Part shown: in pieces, positions 26,530 through 38,430 of the stretch | How positions within the stretch are numbered: position 1 is the first letter of the stretch | Layout: every line of letters starts with the position of its first letter | Source: Eriocheir sinensis | Taxonomy: Eukaryota > Arthropoda > Malacostraca > Decapoda > Varunidae | Assembly (NCBI RefSeq): GCF_024679095.1 | Contig: NC_066512.1 | Location: 7,142,563 to 7,206,562 of the forward strand | Length of the DNA stretch: 64,000 nucleotides | Direction of reading: 5' to 3' | Notes under the pieces: model-generated | Seen by the model: only the letters and a program-made list of their open reading frames with translations | What the model was told of the DNA's origin: nothing | The model's database searches: none | Made by a program: the position numbers and the translations under genes

Positions 26530-26826
26530 AACCGATCATGGCTTATTATTATCTTTTTTACAGCAGAGAGCCAGTTCAAGGGCATAAAAAAAGGTAACAA
26601 ATAAAAAAAGCCTGATACTCACTACTCCCAAAAGGTTAAGGAGGCTGAAAGAGGTCAATTTGGGAGGAGAGTGTCCTGATACCTCCTCTTGAAAGAAGTT
26701 CAAGTCATAAGCAGGAGGAAACACAGAAGGAAGATTGTTCAGTTCAGAAGATTGGTGTTTATACTCAAAGACTAATTGTGTTAAATGTTCAGTGAGTTGG
26801 AAATAATTTAGTGCGAACCAAAACAC
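26530..26826 (-). mobile_element. Non-LTR retrotransposon C-terminus and tail, minus strand
   Basis: The minus frame reads LPSVFPPAYDLNFFQEEVSG, matching LPSSVFPPAYDLNSFKRRVS of the plus copy at 51857-51960. It is followed by a tail with GGGAGTAGTGAGTATCAGGC and the T/A-run end containing GCCCTTGAACTGGCTCTCTG. The same tail recurs at 41322-41415, 45550-45622 and 51995-52090. Confidence 0.85.
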
Positions 26827-26840
26827 GTGAAGGATCTATG

Positions 26841-27040
26841 ATTTTTTTTTTTTTTTTTACGTCGATGCCTATTGCGCCGGTAGGTATCTTCCAGTGGGGC
26901 CTGATGGTCGGTCCAGCCGTTCTGGCGCAGGCAGTGTTTATAATGGCGCCATCTTGCATTGATGATGTCAAGTTTATTAAAGGACATCAGTAGGCTATTC
27001 ATGAAAGCAATCAAGACTCCTACTCCACTACGACGTTATG
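26841..27040 (-). mobile_element. LINE 3'-tail/SINE-like repeat, copy 3
   Basis: Minus-strand copy of the repeat at 1945-2086. It contains GCAAGATGGCGCCATTATAA, then CTGCCTGCGCCAGAACGGCT and GGCATCGACGTAAAAAAAAA, with the A tail at about 26841-26862. The upstream part (27040-26968) encodes AFMNSLLMSFNKLDIIN, a decayed C-terminus. Confidence 0.78.
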
Positions 27041-28329
27041 AATTAAGTGAATCGAGGATTATTATCGAGGCTAACAACGTAATTGTTGACGGCCTCGCAG
27101 AGCGCTGCACCAGCACTGGAGCGGCCTGAAACCTCATCAACGGTAATGGTAACGGTAACTATTGAAATCTTTCTGCTCCTCTTTCACCCCCTGCTTTTTC
27201 CTTATTTTTTTTCTTTCCTTTCCCTTCCCTTCCCTTCCCTTCCCTTTCCTTACCTTCCCTTCCATTCCATTCGCTTCCTTTCTCTTCCCTTCCTTTCCCT
27301 TCATTTAATTTCTCTTTCCTCTTCATCTACCTTATTTTCATTCATTTTTATTTTCCTTTCCTATTTTTTCACCTTCACTTTCATTCATTTTAGTCCCTCC
27401 CTCTCCTTCCCTTCTCTTCTTTTTATCTTTTCACCTTCTATCTCTTCTCTTCTCATGTTTTCCCTTGCCTCCACTTCTATCCCGCTCCTTCCATATCAGC
27501 ACGTTCAGGTAACACCAGATAAACAAACATGACCACGCCCAACCTTTACCTTGACCTTAGGAAGGCATCTGCAGAGGTCATGGGAAGTGGAGTGTGTAAG
27601 AAATGCCCACTCCTCCTTCTTTGTCTCCTTTCCTTCTAGTGCCTCCCTTTTCCCCTTTCCTTTTTAAGTTCTCTCTGTCTACCCAATACCTCCATGTGCT
27701 CTACCTTTTTCCTTTCCTTCTGTCTCCTTTCTTCTTTGGCATCTGTCTATCTTATTTACCCATCCTTCCACTACTACACTCTCCTTTGCCATCTTCCTGC
27801 CCTCCTTCCCCCTTCTCCTTCCCTGCCTCCTCTTCCTCTATCTCTCCCTGCTCCATCCTTCACCGTGTAAAAAGAGCCATTAAGGCGTTTATGGCATGAT
27901 TATCGGGGTATCAAGGTCGTGTCTTCGAGGTGCTGGAAGGTCTCGCAGCACGGACTGGTCGGTCACTAGGACGAAGCGAAAGAAAAGGAAAAAATTGTGT
28001 TGGTATACATTAGCCTTTTCAGTTTATTCTTTTCCAATTTTCTTCTTCATGTGATTGCTTCGAGTTTTTTTTTTCTATTATGTTAACTCGTTTCATAATT
28101 ATAAGTAAATTAAAATGAACCGATAAATAAACTTGTATATAAAATATGATAAATAAATGTTATCTTGTTTTTTCTCTAATATATATTTATTTACTCCACC
28201 GTCTGCTTTGTCACCTTCAACAACAACAAAAAAGAGACAAATTGATTTTTTAATGCCATTTACTTCACATTATTAGCATATTAGACACAATGTTTTATCA
28301 TTATTCTTGTTACTATACTATTAATATTA
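27041..28329. other. Pyrimidine-rich (27175-27870) and AT-rich spacer
   Basis: TTCCC-rich DNA in two blocks, then AT-rich unique sequence. The open frames are low-complexity. Confidence 0.55.
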
Positions 28330-28566
<237 letters not shown>

Positions 28567-28959
28567 GCCATTACTGTTGCTTTTGTTACTGCTGTTACCG
28601 TTATTGTTATCATATCTCGGTTTCATTTAAGTAAAAGAAAATAAGGAAAGTAGACTCATTACTGCGGTATATCTTTCTTCTACGCATGTTCCTTTATGGT
28701 TCAGCACAACCAGTGAAGCTTTCGTTTTATCACTTAACAAAAAAGAGGCAAGTTAATCTTCTCTGAACCGGCTTTTGGAACTAATCTGCTCTTCTATGAC
28801 ATATTCTTAATCCCTCTTTCTCGTGTTCCTCCCTCATCAGTAGGTGTCAAGTGAAGGAGACTTTGTATGAGTGTCTGAACATCCTTTATATCGGATGGCT
28901 CTTCAAACCTGATGTGTAACACGGTTTAATGCCATTCTGTTTTTGTCTTACTTTTATAT

Positions 28960-28960
<1 letters not shown>
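28567..28960. other. Unassigned unique sequence
   Basis: Mixed sequence without simple repeats, open frames or recognisable element. Confidence 0.4.

Positions 28961-29000
<40 letters not shown>
28961..29000. repeat. (CT)n microsatellite
   Basis: Perfect CT tract. Confidence 0.98.
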
Positions 29001-29003
<3 letters not shown>

Positions 29004-29527
29004 ATATATTTGTTGGTCCGCCGTCCATTAAGTGGTCTATTGTTATTCCGTTGCCATCCTTTTGTGGTTAATTAAAGACTCGTTTAACATTTTTCTTCGT
29101 ATACTCCTTTTCTTTATATTTTTTCAATTGCCATGTTCAGTGATTTACATTCAACATCGTCTACCTCTACGCGCTTTTTTTTTCCTTCTTTTTAAAGGCA
29201 CTTTCATATTCTACTTCTTCAGTGCACCGCCTTACTACTAATCAATAAGTATTTTATTTCTGACATTCGTTTTGATTTTATTCTATTTCTATATATGTCA
29301 TTCTTTCCTTTCATAGCCTTTTACGCCCCCATCAATCAGTTAATACTAATAAACTATAATAGTAACTGTTTCACCATTTCATAATATTTTCATATCTTTT
29401 TTTCGCTTTTCTTACCAGCTTGCCTGTATTTCGCTTTGGTTGCTTGATAGATATATTTTCTTTCCTGTCTGACCTTTGATTGTTTTTATTGCACACTTAG
29501 TAGCCATAAATAAATAAAAAAAAAAAA
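29001..29527. other. AT-rich spacer
   Basis: T-rich sequence with no recognised gene, ending in an A-run. Confidence 0.4.
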
Positions 29528-29705
29528 AAAAAATTCTTCATCAGCAGTTTGTGTCGGTAAATCTTGTGTCCTGTCTTCCCCAGCGGCCTTTATTCCACCT
29601 TGGCCACTCCACAGTAATAAATAACAGACTTCTTCTCTGCATCAGTTTTTTGTTCCAGTATACCCTTTGTCCTTTCTTCCCTGGCGGCCTTTATTTTCCT
29701 TTATC
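29528..29705. repeat. ~100-bp minisatellite, site A (two units)
   Basis: Two units, each with TTCATCAG or GCATCAG, TTTTTGTTCCAGTATA or a variant, CTTTGTCC/TGTGTCC, GCGGCCTTTATT and AGTAATAAATAACA. The same unit is tandemly repeated at 41210-41640. Confidence 0.75.
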
Positions 29706-30480
29706 CCTTCCCTTCCACCTCCCACCGCAACCTCCTTTCTTTCATCCCTCCCTTATCCTCTTCAACCTTCTTCTTCTCATTAATACCTCCATGCATTCCA
29801 CCCTTCCCCTCCCTAACTTTCCCTCCCCAACCTTCTCCCTCCCCTCGCTCTCCAATTTCTTTGTACTCAGTTACCTCACTCTCCCTTCCACGACCTCCTT
29901 CCGTAACCATCTCTCACACCTTCTCCCCAACCTTCTTCTTTCCTCTCTTCCCACCACCACCAGTTGCCAAATTTTCTTTCTCCCTTCTCTCCTCAGCCTC
30001 TTTCCTTACCCGTCCCTCTCTTCTCCTCCCTAACTGTTTTCTTCCTCTTTCTCCCCTTACTATCATCCACTAGTCCGCTATTAAAATTTCTTTCTCGCTC
30101 CACTCCCCTATCTCCTTTTTCTGCCATTCCTCCCACCCTCTCCTCAGCCTTCTCCTTTCCTCTTTTCTTCTCATTTTCTCTGACCTTTCTCCTCCCTAGA
30201 CTCCCAAAATTTCTTCCTCACCTTTGCCTCCCATCCTACTCCTCAACCTTCTTCCTACCTTCCCCCTCTTACTTACTTTTTTCCCGCTTCCATCTTCTTT
30301 CACAACCCCTTCCTTCTTCCCCTCTCCCTTCCATCCTTCCAAACCAACTTCGTCACTTCTCTTCCACCACACCTTCCTCCCCCTCATACTACCCTCCCTT
30401 ACATTCTTTCCTTCCATACCACCTTCCCTCGCCAACCGAATTTCCTCATCCCATCCCCATCTCCATGCTCCATCCTTACG
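29706..30480. repeat. Polypyrimidine tract (TTCC/CCTT-rich)
   Basis: C/T-rich on the plus strand. It produces Ser/Pro/Leu frames up to 182 codons that are artefacts. Confidence 0.88.
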
Positions 30481-31340
30481 CCCGTACCATAAGGCAGCCT
30501 CCTCGACTATAGAAGCTCTTCGGCCAATTTCTCATACCATAATCTTCGAGGGGCCCTCTCCGTAAACGAAGGAAAGGTGTTGACGGGCGAAATTGTTGGA
30601 ATCTGGCAAGGGGTCGAGATAGGTACATCTTCGTTAGCCCCTTCGCATATTTTATGCGTCAATTCTGCATTTCTCTCATTAATATAGTAATAAATGATCC
30701 AGGAATTATAATAACACGCATTTGATCTAATATGAATCTGCAAAAGTTTTTTTAAATAAATGATTTAAAGTTTTGTTTAAGACTTTAGGGTTGTATCATG
30801 ATTTTTAACCCTTGCAGAGTTGCCATGTCAACACGCCTCCTTGGTCAACTCAAGGAGCTAGGTAGTCTTTTCCTATAGCTCCGATGGGGCTCGAGCACTT
30901 TTCTAACGGCTCCTTGCTTGACGGGATGGTAGCGAGGGGCAGAGAAGTGATAACGCCGGGCACATGTGGACTCCCTGGCTGTGTGCGTGGAAAGAGGTGG
31001 AAACCAAGGGGTGCTGACGTCACTCCCCATCCCCAAGGCCTTGTGGAAACACGGGCCGCGCAGGGATGCCAACTCTATCACTCACGCTATGAATGCAATT
31101 ATACCTATAATTGCCTTTCAATCAACCATTTTCTTCGTGATTATACATTGAAAAATATGTATGATTACACTAATATATGTAAAATGCTTCAATTATCAAT
31201 ATTTCCGTGTAGAGATGTTTACAGAGGCTACCAACCCAACTCGGAAGAAGCTCTAGCGGAGGAAGGGGCCGAGATCACCTTATAGTATCCGGCAGAAAGG
31301 GGACACCGTTTAAGGGAAGAGGAGGAGGAAGGTTTAGAGG
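30481..31340. other. Unassigned unique sequence
   Basis: Non-repetitive DNA. A short inverted pair CAAGGAGC/GCTCCTTG spans about 30851-30919. GAGTTGCCAT near 30820 and ATGCCAACTC near 31064 are loosely inverted, hinting at a decayed terminal-repeat element. The 133-codon frame at 30884-31285 has no recognisable domain and shifts to AT-rich composition halfway. Confidence 0.35.
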
Positions 31341-31590
31341 CTGCCTATCCCTCTCCAAACTTCCTTCCCATCTTCCTTCTTCTCTCTTCCCTCAGTCTGT
31401 TTTCCTTCCTCGTCTCATTTCTCACTTTCTCCTCCCCTCTGTTTCTTCATCTCCCCTTCCTTTATTTCTTTAATTTCACTCCTCTCCATCTCTTCATCCA
31501 CCTTCTCTGTGTCTCTTCATCTCCCTTCTCTCTGTCTTCTCATCTCGCTACTCACAGCCATAGTGTGTCTTCCTCTTTCCCTTCCCGTCC
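31341..31590. repeat. ~24-bp CT-rich minisatellite, block 1
   Basis: Repeats of TCTCTTCATCTCCCTTCTCT type. The same unit recurs at 36640-37200, 38430-38825 and 40280-40990. Confidence 0.75.
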
Positions 31591-32270
31591 CCATCCCCAT
31601 ACAGGGGTCTGGGGTAGGTATGAGCAGCCTCGTCCCCTTCTTGTCCCTGGGGCAGATATGCGAGTGAGACCAAGACCAATCTGAACGTCATAATAATGTT
31701 GGCAGCACTTTCAAACCAATAATTTCAGAAAACGAGATAAATAATGGGTTTTTCTTATACTCAAGGAATATTTCAGCTTTTTGGTCTCTCAGGAAGGGCG
31801 TCTGATACTCTCTAGAGTTGGTGGAGAACACCTGGTGACAGGTGCCACTGGCCAGGCCTCGAAAGGGTCGCAGAGTTGGGTTAGACGTTTCGGAAAGTGG
31901 GAACGAATTGCTGGTTCCTCTCTCCTCCTTGCCAGCTCTGCTGGGCCGTTGCCATTACCCGTTCTGTGGACAAAACTTCAGGGAAAATAGCATGAAAAGC
32001 GCCGTGTTGAAAGTCTCTGGGACCGAGGGCTCCCAGGACCAAACCCGATTGGTCTCTGAAGGGCGTTTTCAAGACCCTACAGTGAACCCGAACTCTCCTG
32101 AGTCTGTTTGGAGGCATCAAACACAGCAGTATCTAATTTCATGCACAATTTTGTATCCAATTCAATTTGTAATTCACACATTTAAGTTATTTGAAGCGCT
32201 TTGTTAATATTGCCCCGACTGTTAATCGCTTAAGTTTTTATTTTAATGCCTCGAACCTTAAAAGTAATGA
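31591..32270. other. Unassigned unique sequence
   Basis: Moderately GC-rich, with open frames of 121 codons (31842-32207) and 79 codons (minus, 31881-32120). No motif is recognised in either, and both overlap the same stretch, so neither is called. Confidence 0.35.
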
Positions 32271-32539
32271 CGTCTGTCCCGGACGACTTGCAGCTCAATG
32301 CTGCTTCCAGCCAAGAGTAGGAACTTGCTGCCTCTGCACGTTTCCAAGATTACACAACTTCAGAAGGCTGTGACTGGATGGAAAGTCAGACATGATGATC
32401 TTTTGAAAAAGAAATTCAAGCCCTTCAGGAATTTGTTTCAAATAATGTGGCAGTGACTCCACACAATCTGATGGTGAGGAAGGCCCTCCACGAGAGACTG
32501 TGCCCCTCTCCAGACAGACTTCCTCCTGTTTCACTGGAG

Positions 32540-32815
32540 ATGGCCACCTGCCACCTCAGGCTAACCCCCAGCCTGCCTCACAGGCTAACCCCAGCCCTGC
32601 CTCACAGGCCCTGCCCCCCAGCCTTCCTGCCTCACAGGCAAGCTTGCCCCAGCCTGCCTCACAGGACAACCGCCAGCCTGCCTCACCAGGCTGACTTCCC
32701 CAGCCAGCCCTCCACCAGGGCTACAACACCCAGCCTGCTTCACAGGCTAACTCCCAGCCTGCCTCACAGGACAACTTCCAGCCCTGCCCCTTAACGCTTT
32801 TCTCTTCCTGCTTCA
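32540..32815 (+). repeat. Proline-rich ~21-24-bp tandem repeat in LINE ORF1
   Basis: Repeats of CCCAGCCTGCCTCACAGGCT encode Pro-Gln/Pro-Ala-Ser repeats (PPQANPQPASQANPSPASQA). About ten degenerate units. The array lies just upstream of the esterase domain of the same element. Confidence 0.8.
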
Positions 32816-32821
32816 CCCAGG

Positions 32822-33530
32822 ATGTCAGTTCAACCTGTGAGAACGGAGCCAAGCCAGAAGCAGGCAATCAAGATTACTGACCCCCACTACGCAACAATGT
32901 GGTTCCCAGGTGCTTGGCTTAGGCACACCATGGAGGATGAGTTTGAGACTCGCCTAGTTGGACTCCATGGTGCGTCAGCCAGCTGGACAAAGTTCTGGTC
33001 ATTAAATGGGCAAACAGCCGCAGAAAGCATTACTGCTATCCAGGTGCCCAGACTGGACGACATCACCACAGCGATGCGATGATGTCACGAGAAATCTCCG
33101 ACGAAACACCCTCTTTGTCATCGTTGTTTACGCGGGGACAAATGACAGCGTAAGACGACCCGTTCACGAGGAACTGGCGGAAATACTGCCACGCATGATC
33201 CAGCGAGTATAAACGTAAAACCCGGATTTACGGCATTAACATCATAATCTAAAGAATCCTCCGAGGGTCGGTGCCGAATGCTGGCTTTTACAGTAAGGCT
33301 TCAGCACAAACAAACAGACTGCGGTCCTTTTGCTCCACGAAAACATTCAGTTCGCTAACTTGTGGAACGGATTTTACATCGATTCCGAACTTGTTCGCCT
33401 GCTGATGTCATCCACTTAAACCCTGTTAGGAGCAGCCCGTTTCAGGAGCTGCTCTGTGGCCAAAAGTGGCTCTTCGAAGAGCAAAGAACCCGGAGGCTAG
33501 AACACCAGCAAGCTCCACCGTGAGGAGCAC
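32822..33530 (+). pseudogene. SGNH/GDSL esterase-like ORF1 domain of LINE
   Basis: ORF1 remnant. From MSVQPVRTEPSQKQ the frame runs to VPRLDDITTAMR. A frameshift near 33075 moves reading into the frame with DDVTRNLRRNTLFVIVVYAG and the GTND motif (33135-33146). This hydrophobic strand ending in GTND corresponds to the conserved asparagine block of SGNH hydrolases. Further decayed frames contain NRLRSFCSTK (33310-33345) and VIHLNP at about 33405-33425, matching the DxxHLN catalytic block (seen intact as DGLHLN in the other copy). The esterase may help ORF1 protein act with lipids or membranes, but its role in retrotransposition is not settled. Confidence 0.75.
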
Positions 33531-34899
33531 TCAACCCGCCGAAGGCCCCAAAACGAGATCACGGCTAAGGCTTGCTTTATGTAAACGCTCAGCCGTAGCC
33601 TACATGTAACAAATTGCGAAGACTTAGGAAGTCCTCACCAGCTACAAATCATTTGCATCACATCATCAGGTCACAGAATCTTGGATGTACCTTCAAATAG
33701 AGATTTCATTTACTTGGAATATAACAATGGTCAATTTTTAGTTCTTTGATCACCGAACAATCACATTCAGCTTTATCAATATGAAAGAAAGAAAGTGAAA
33801 GCGCTCCTGAAGTAAAGAAAAGGTGCCACTGATTATCAAAGAGCAGAATTTCGTAAGACTCCGACCAATTACTAAATAATTCTGAGCCCCAATTTGACCA
33901 CAAATCTCAGCGAAACATATATTGAAATATATCTTGGGGGGCCTTCTACACAATATTTGTGCCAGACAATACCGCATAAGCATATGCGTGCCCTATCATT
34001 AACAGACGATTTTCAGCTTTTAAGAAGAAACCCAAATGGTGGAACAAAATGGTCAAAATATACCTATCCATTCTGTTAAAAACGCGTATACAGTAGATAC
34101 ATATCAACTCAGAGTGAGGCTGACAAACTAGAGTTGGACAGAATTTTGCCATGAAACCAAGAAATTAATAAAAGAAGCAAGAAAAATCTCAGAAGAATAT
34201 ATAGCGGTAACGAGTAAATCTAATCCTAAAGAATTTTTAATGCTATGTAAATAATAAAAAGAGTCACTCACTTTGTGGTATCGGACAACACCTTTGTATG
34301 CAATGTATGCGTAACCACACGAACGATTAAGAAAATGAAAATGGCTACAATCTAAATAACTTTTCTGCATCCGCCATGTTGGACCGACGAAGATTGTTTA
34401 TCACCTCTTAATACGCCGGAGGTTAGAAGACCGAAAAGATGTTAAGTGGTGCGCGCGCTCATCGTGAAAGTGACATTTGCACTGAATTAGAAAGATTAAC
34501 GTAAACAAAGCTCTGGGTCCAGACAAATTAGCCACCTAGGGTCTTCAAATCAAACATCAAATTTGCAAAACAGCTCTTCATCATATTGGCAATAAATGCT
34601 TTAACAGCTGGAAAAAGTTCCGTCGGATTGAAACGCTAGCAGATATGTCACACAAATTTTTCAAAAGGGGACGGAAGTCTCTCTGTCAGGAAAGTATCTG
34701 CTGACCAAATTAACTGACATCGATTGTTTTGTAAGTTAACTGGAGACTATGATTCACGCGACAATATGATGAAATTTTTTCGAAGAAAAACAATGTAATG
34801 GAAATAATATTCGCAACATGGCTTTGCGTAGTAAACGTTTCGTCATTTGTACCTTACTTGATTTTTCATTATATTTTTGAGGTGTTCGATGAAATGAAT

Positions 34900-35880
34900 C
34901 AGTGAATTCTGGATTTTCAAAAGGCATTTGATAAGGTCCCCCACCAACGATTGATCAACAAACTATTTATTTTGTCTCTGAGTAACATTCACAATTGGCT
35001 TGTGGACTGGCTCTCTGATGAAACAAGTGAGTTCTAAACAGTGTTACATCTAACTGGCTCATTCCAGAAGTAGCGTGCCTCCGGGATCAGTGCTTAGCCC
35101 CCTTATGTAATTTATATTAATGACATCGATGATGGGCTCACTGCAAGGCGAAAATTTGCTGATGACACAAGTATCTTGTAAAAAAGTAACTACGACACTC
35201 GACAGAAAAGCCTGCAATCGAATCTAGATCTGACTTGCACATTGGGCCAATCAATGGCAAATGAAGGTTAACGTTGACAAACAAGTGTTGCACATCGGAA
35301 AAAATAACAATCGTGTTTGGTACGTAATGAATGGCCAGCAACATCGTGAAAATGGCGAAAAAGTCTTGGAATCCTATATCATGCGATTTTAAGCCCATTC
35401 TTCTAAGAGGTAGTTCGACTGCAAACAAATTGGTTGGCTTCATTGGACGGTCTTTAATAATGGATCGGAAAAGCAATATTAAACTGTATGAATTCATTGG
35501 TTCGACCCAAATCCCCTAAGTGCTGTATTACAGTTTTGGTCTCCCTATTGCAGAAAAGACATGAAAAGAAGTTGGAACGGGTTCAACGAAGTAGCCAAGA
35601 ATGATTCCTAGGCTGAAATTTGTCTGTTTTTTGAACAAGGCAAAAGTAAATATATTCAACCTATCAAAACGAAGAATGCCCGAGGCGATCTAATGAGAAG
35701 TGTTTAAAATATTTAAAGAAGTTCAAACGATGTTAATGCGGTACTTCCCAATTGATCGATCAAATGGAGACAGAAAATCTGATTTGAGAGATGAGGTGAA
35801 AGATTCTCTTCTTCTGAGCTGACACTTCTTCTTCAGTCAGTTAACATGTTCGGAACTCTCTACCATGCATGGTTCTTTTT
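34900..35880 (+). pseudogene. Decayed LINE reverse transcriptase and C-terminus
   Basis: Palm-domain blocks in order: LDFQKAFDKVPHQRL, NWLVDWLSDETS, VPPGSVLSPL, INDIDDGL and FADDTSIL followed at once by a stop. Downstream pieces include NKLVGFIGRSL (about 35420), FGLPIAEKT-like FWSPY remnants, and RDLMR-like ECPRRSN. Wording and order agree with the family of the copies at 17716-20520 and 61734-62500, but divergence is far greater, so this copy is older. Confidence 0.78.
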
Positions 35881-35890
35881 CCTTTCTCTG

Positions 35891-36640
35891 CCAGCTTTCC
35901 GAGCTCCGGTGATCAGTGGGGTGGAAAATGGTATCATCTGTTCTGCTGAGCTTTCCTCGTCGTTATATCCAGCTGCTGCTGTTTAGTGATCTTCGGCTCA
36001 GAGAGAACGAGGTTGTATATTTATTTGCCATTAGTAACTAAACACTTTCATTAAACTGTTTAGGATAAAGCCTCACTATACATTACACACTTGTGCTTCC
36101 ATAATATATGCATGTATATTACGTTAGTCTTGTCGTTTTGGACTTTATCAAAAAATACATATTTTTGTCAAGTGGTTTCTAAGCTCCACCACAGGTGACA
36201 TCACGGAGCTGGAACAACGGTGATTGGCCAAATTAGGAAGAGACCGGGCGGCGTGCTCCCAATGTTAGCTTATATTATTATAGGAACAGTGAAGTTCTTA
36301 AATAAGCAGAAACATATTGTTTCTCACATTCTCTTGATTTTTTTATATAAGGCCCAGAAAAATTTAGATTGTTCTTATGCTCAATTGATAATACAGCAAC
36401 ATGGAAAAATAACTTTTAATAATCATTAAATGTACGAAGATATGGGAGAAGAGGTGGTCTTCACCTGCTCTTCCTGAAGGGAGAGAAAATAGTTCGTTTC
36501 CTTCCCGCTCGCCGCTTCGTGCGCTGCACAGACATTCCTCGTCACTGATAATACCGTTTGGTCCACAAAGACTGCTTTTCTCAAGTGGGGAAGGAGGAAG
36601 AGGTTGACTGATAATACTCGCAGTTAATCTCCCTCCTCTC
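35891..36640. repeat. Unknown ~0.5-kb repeat, copy 1
   Basis: It shares long stretches with 37700-38430: ATCAGTGGGGTGGAAAATGG (35912), then CAGGTGACATCACGGAG, GAACAGTGAAGTTCTTAAAT, ATAATACAGCAACATGGAAA and CCTCGTCACTGA. Relative to copy 2 it carries about 215 extra bases (about 35965-36180) and lacks about 200 bases present there. Confidence 0.8.
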
Positions 36641-37200
36641 GGCATCTTTCATCTCCCTTCCCTGTCGACTCCTTAATCTCCCTCCCATGCAGACTTCTTC
36701 ATCTCCCTATTCTCTGTTTCATCATCTCCCTCATCTGCGTCCCTTCATCTCCCACTTCATTGCCTTTCATCTCCTTTCTCCTCTCTTTTTCTGTGTTTGC
36801 ATCTCTCTCCGTTCAATTTCTTTTATATCCTCCTCTTTGTCTCCTTTGTACCCCTCTGCTTCTCTGTCTCTTCATTTCTTGCCATAGATCTCTGCACATC
36901 CCCATCCTTCATTAGCTTCATATCTCTTCCCTTTGCCTTTAAATCTTCTCTGCTTCGTCTCTCTTCGTCTTCCTCACCAATGTCGTTTCATCTTCCTTCC
37001 TTTATATCTTCCTTTCCTCGCCCTCTGTATCTTCATCTGCCTCCCGTGTGTCTCCACTTATCCTTTCCGCTTGTCTCTTCATATGGCTAATCCCTCTCTT
37101 CAGACCCCAACATTTTGTCTTCATATCTTTCCTCTCTCTGTCATCACTTAATCTTCCCCTCCTCTCCGTCTCTCTTTCATGGCAGTCTCCTTCAGCTCTC
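36641..37200. repeat. ~24-bp CT-rich minisatellite, block 2
   Basis: Units like TCTTCATCTCCCTCCCCTCT with many substitutions. It starts exactly where copy 1 of the unknown repeat ends. Confidence 0.8.
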
Positions 37201-37699
37201 TTCATCGCCCGGACCTTATCGGCGGAATTTTCAGTAGCTCTTCCCTCTTCGTCGAAGTTGTCGCTTAGAAATTAATGTTTCTCGTGAAGAGATATTTTCA
37301 AACCCTAGTTTCTCTTCCCCTTCGAAACAATCTTTCCAGTGTGCCCAGTGTTGGTACTACTGCAAATCAAACAAACGTTGAAAAACCAAAACATTAATGC
37401 ATTTTAGGTACATTTCTATAATGGAAAATACAGTAAGGCAAGTACTTATGTAAGCAGTAGCTTGATACAGTGACATACACTATATATAAGCAGAAAATTT
37501 ACATTGATGGGTTTTAATTGGTTAGTACCCATGGCGATGCTTGCTCTCGCTCTCAGCTTCTGTCCGTTACCTGTAAGCCCGGAGCTTAGGAGACCTCAAG
37601 TTAGAAATAAACTGCTTTTATTTTCTTTATTTTCCTCCTGTTCCATGAGATCTCTTTCTCCATTATTTCTCCTTTGTAAATATATTTTTAACTAGCCTT
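37201..37699. other. Unassigned unique sequence
   Basis: Mixed, AT-rich sequence with no recognised gene or element. Confidence 0.35.
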
Positions 37700-38430
37700 A
37701 GACTCTCCCTATCAGTGGGGTGGAAAATGGTATCATCTATATTGCTGAGCTTTGCTAAGCTTCCACCTACAGGTGACGTCACGAGTTTGGAGAGATTGGC
37801 TCTGGGGAAAGCCCAGCACTGGAGTACCACATAGCACCACATATTCTTTAGACTTGTGGAAACATTCGCCCGGAGAATGAAGCCTAGCATCAGTCCGTCA
37901 CTTTTAAATTTCTCCCAGCACTCTTCATGCTTATGGTTTGATACGCCTACAAACAGCAAAAAGGAGGCTATTTGTGAATAGTTGAGTCTGAAGAGGCGGG
38001 GCATGCTGGCTTGGAGGTGAATTCCAGTGTTGGCTTAAATTATCCATGTGGGAACCGTGAAGTCTTGAATAAACAGAAAAAATGAAAAATGTTTCTCGCA
38101 TTGTATGACTTGCTTTTAATATAAAGGCCTAGAAAATTTAAATTGTTCTTATACCCAATTAATAATACAGCAACATGGAAAAAATGTTGTAATAAAGCAT
38201 TAACATGTGCGAAGATATTAGCGAAGGCAGGCCTTCACCTCTCTCCTTCGTCAAGAGAGAGAAATTAATTTCATTTCTTTCCCTTGCTCATACTGCTTCG
38301 CGCGCTGCATCAAAGACACTCCTCGTCACTGAGCATACCATTGGTCCACGAAGCCTCGTTTCCTCGCGGGAAGGGGGAAGAGATTCACTGAGAATACGGC
38401 CGTATGACTCTTCTTATCCTTCGCTTTAGA
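37700..38430. repeat. Unknown ~0.7-kb repeat, copy 2
   Basis: Diverged copy of 35891-36640 in the same orientation, again followed immediately by the CT-rich minisatellite. A minus-strand 113-codon frame (37663-38004) lies across it and contains VTSPVGGSLAKLSNIDDTIF. It is not conserved as an open frame in copy 1, and no family was recognised. The repeat plus its minisatellite tail may be one mobile or segmentally duplicated unit. Confidence 0.8.

Larger units (their letters stand above)
32271..35890 (+). mobile_element. Old bicistronic CR1-like LINE (esterase ORF1 + ORF2)
   Basis: Read on the plus strand, decayed but collinear. A helical/proline-rich ORF1 start (32340-32800) is followed by an SGNH/GDSL esterase-like domain (32822-33530), then endonuclease remnants (VTESWM near 33667). 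Next comes the EN-RT linker (about 34020-34250), then the reverse transcriptase with LDFQKAFDKVPHQRLINKL (about 34910-34970), VPPGSVLSPL and FADDTSIL (about 35154-35178). The C-terminal tail with the FKR/DQM region follows up to about 35880. Stops and frameshifts occur throughout. Esterase-type ORF1 proteins are a known variant in CR1-like elements. Confidence 0.82.

Noticed and set aside
30884..31285. 133-codon frame as a host gene
   Set aside because: No recognised motif. Composition changes abruptly from GC-rich to AT-rich in mid-frame, and no splice or start context supports it.
31842..32207. 121-codon frame and the antisense frame at 31881-32120
   Set aside because: Two overlapping opposite-strand frames of similar length without family resemblance. 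Neither can be preferred.
37663..38004. 113-codon minus frame as a gene
   Set aside because: It overlaps a dispersed repeat, and the frame is not kept in the other copy at 35.9-36.6 kb.
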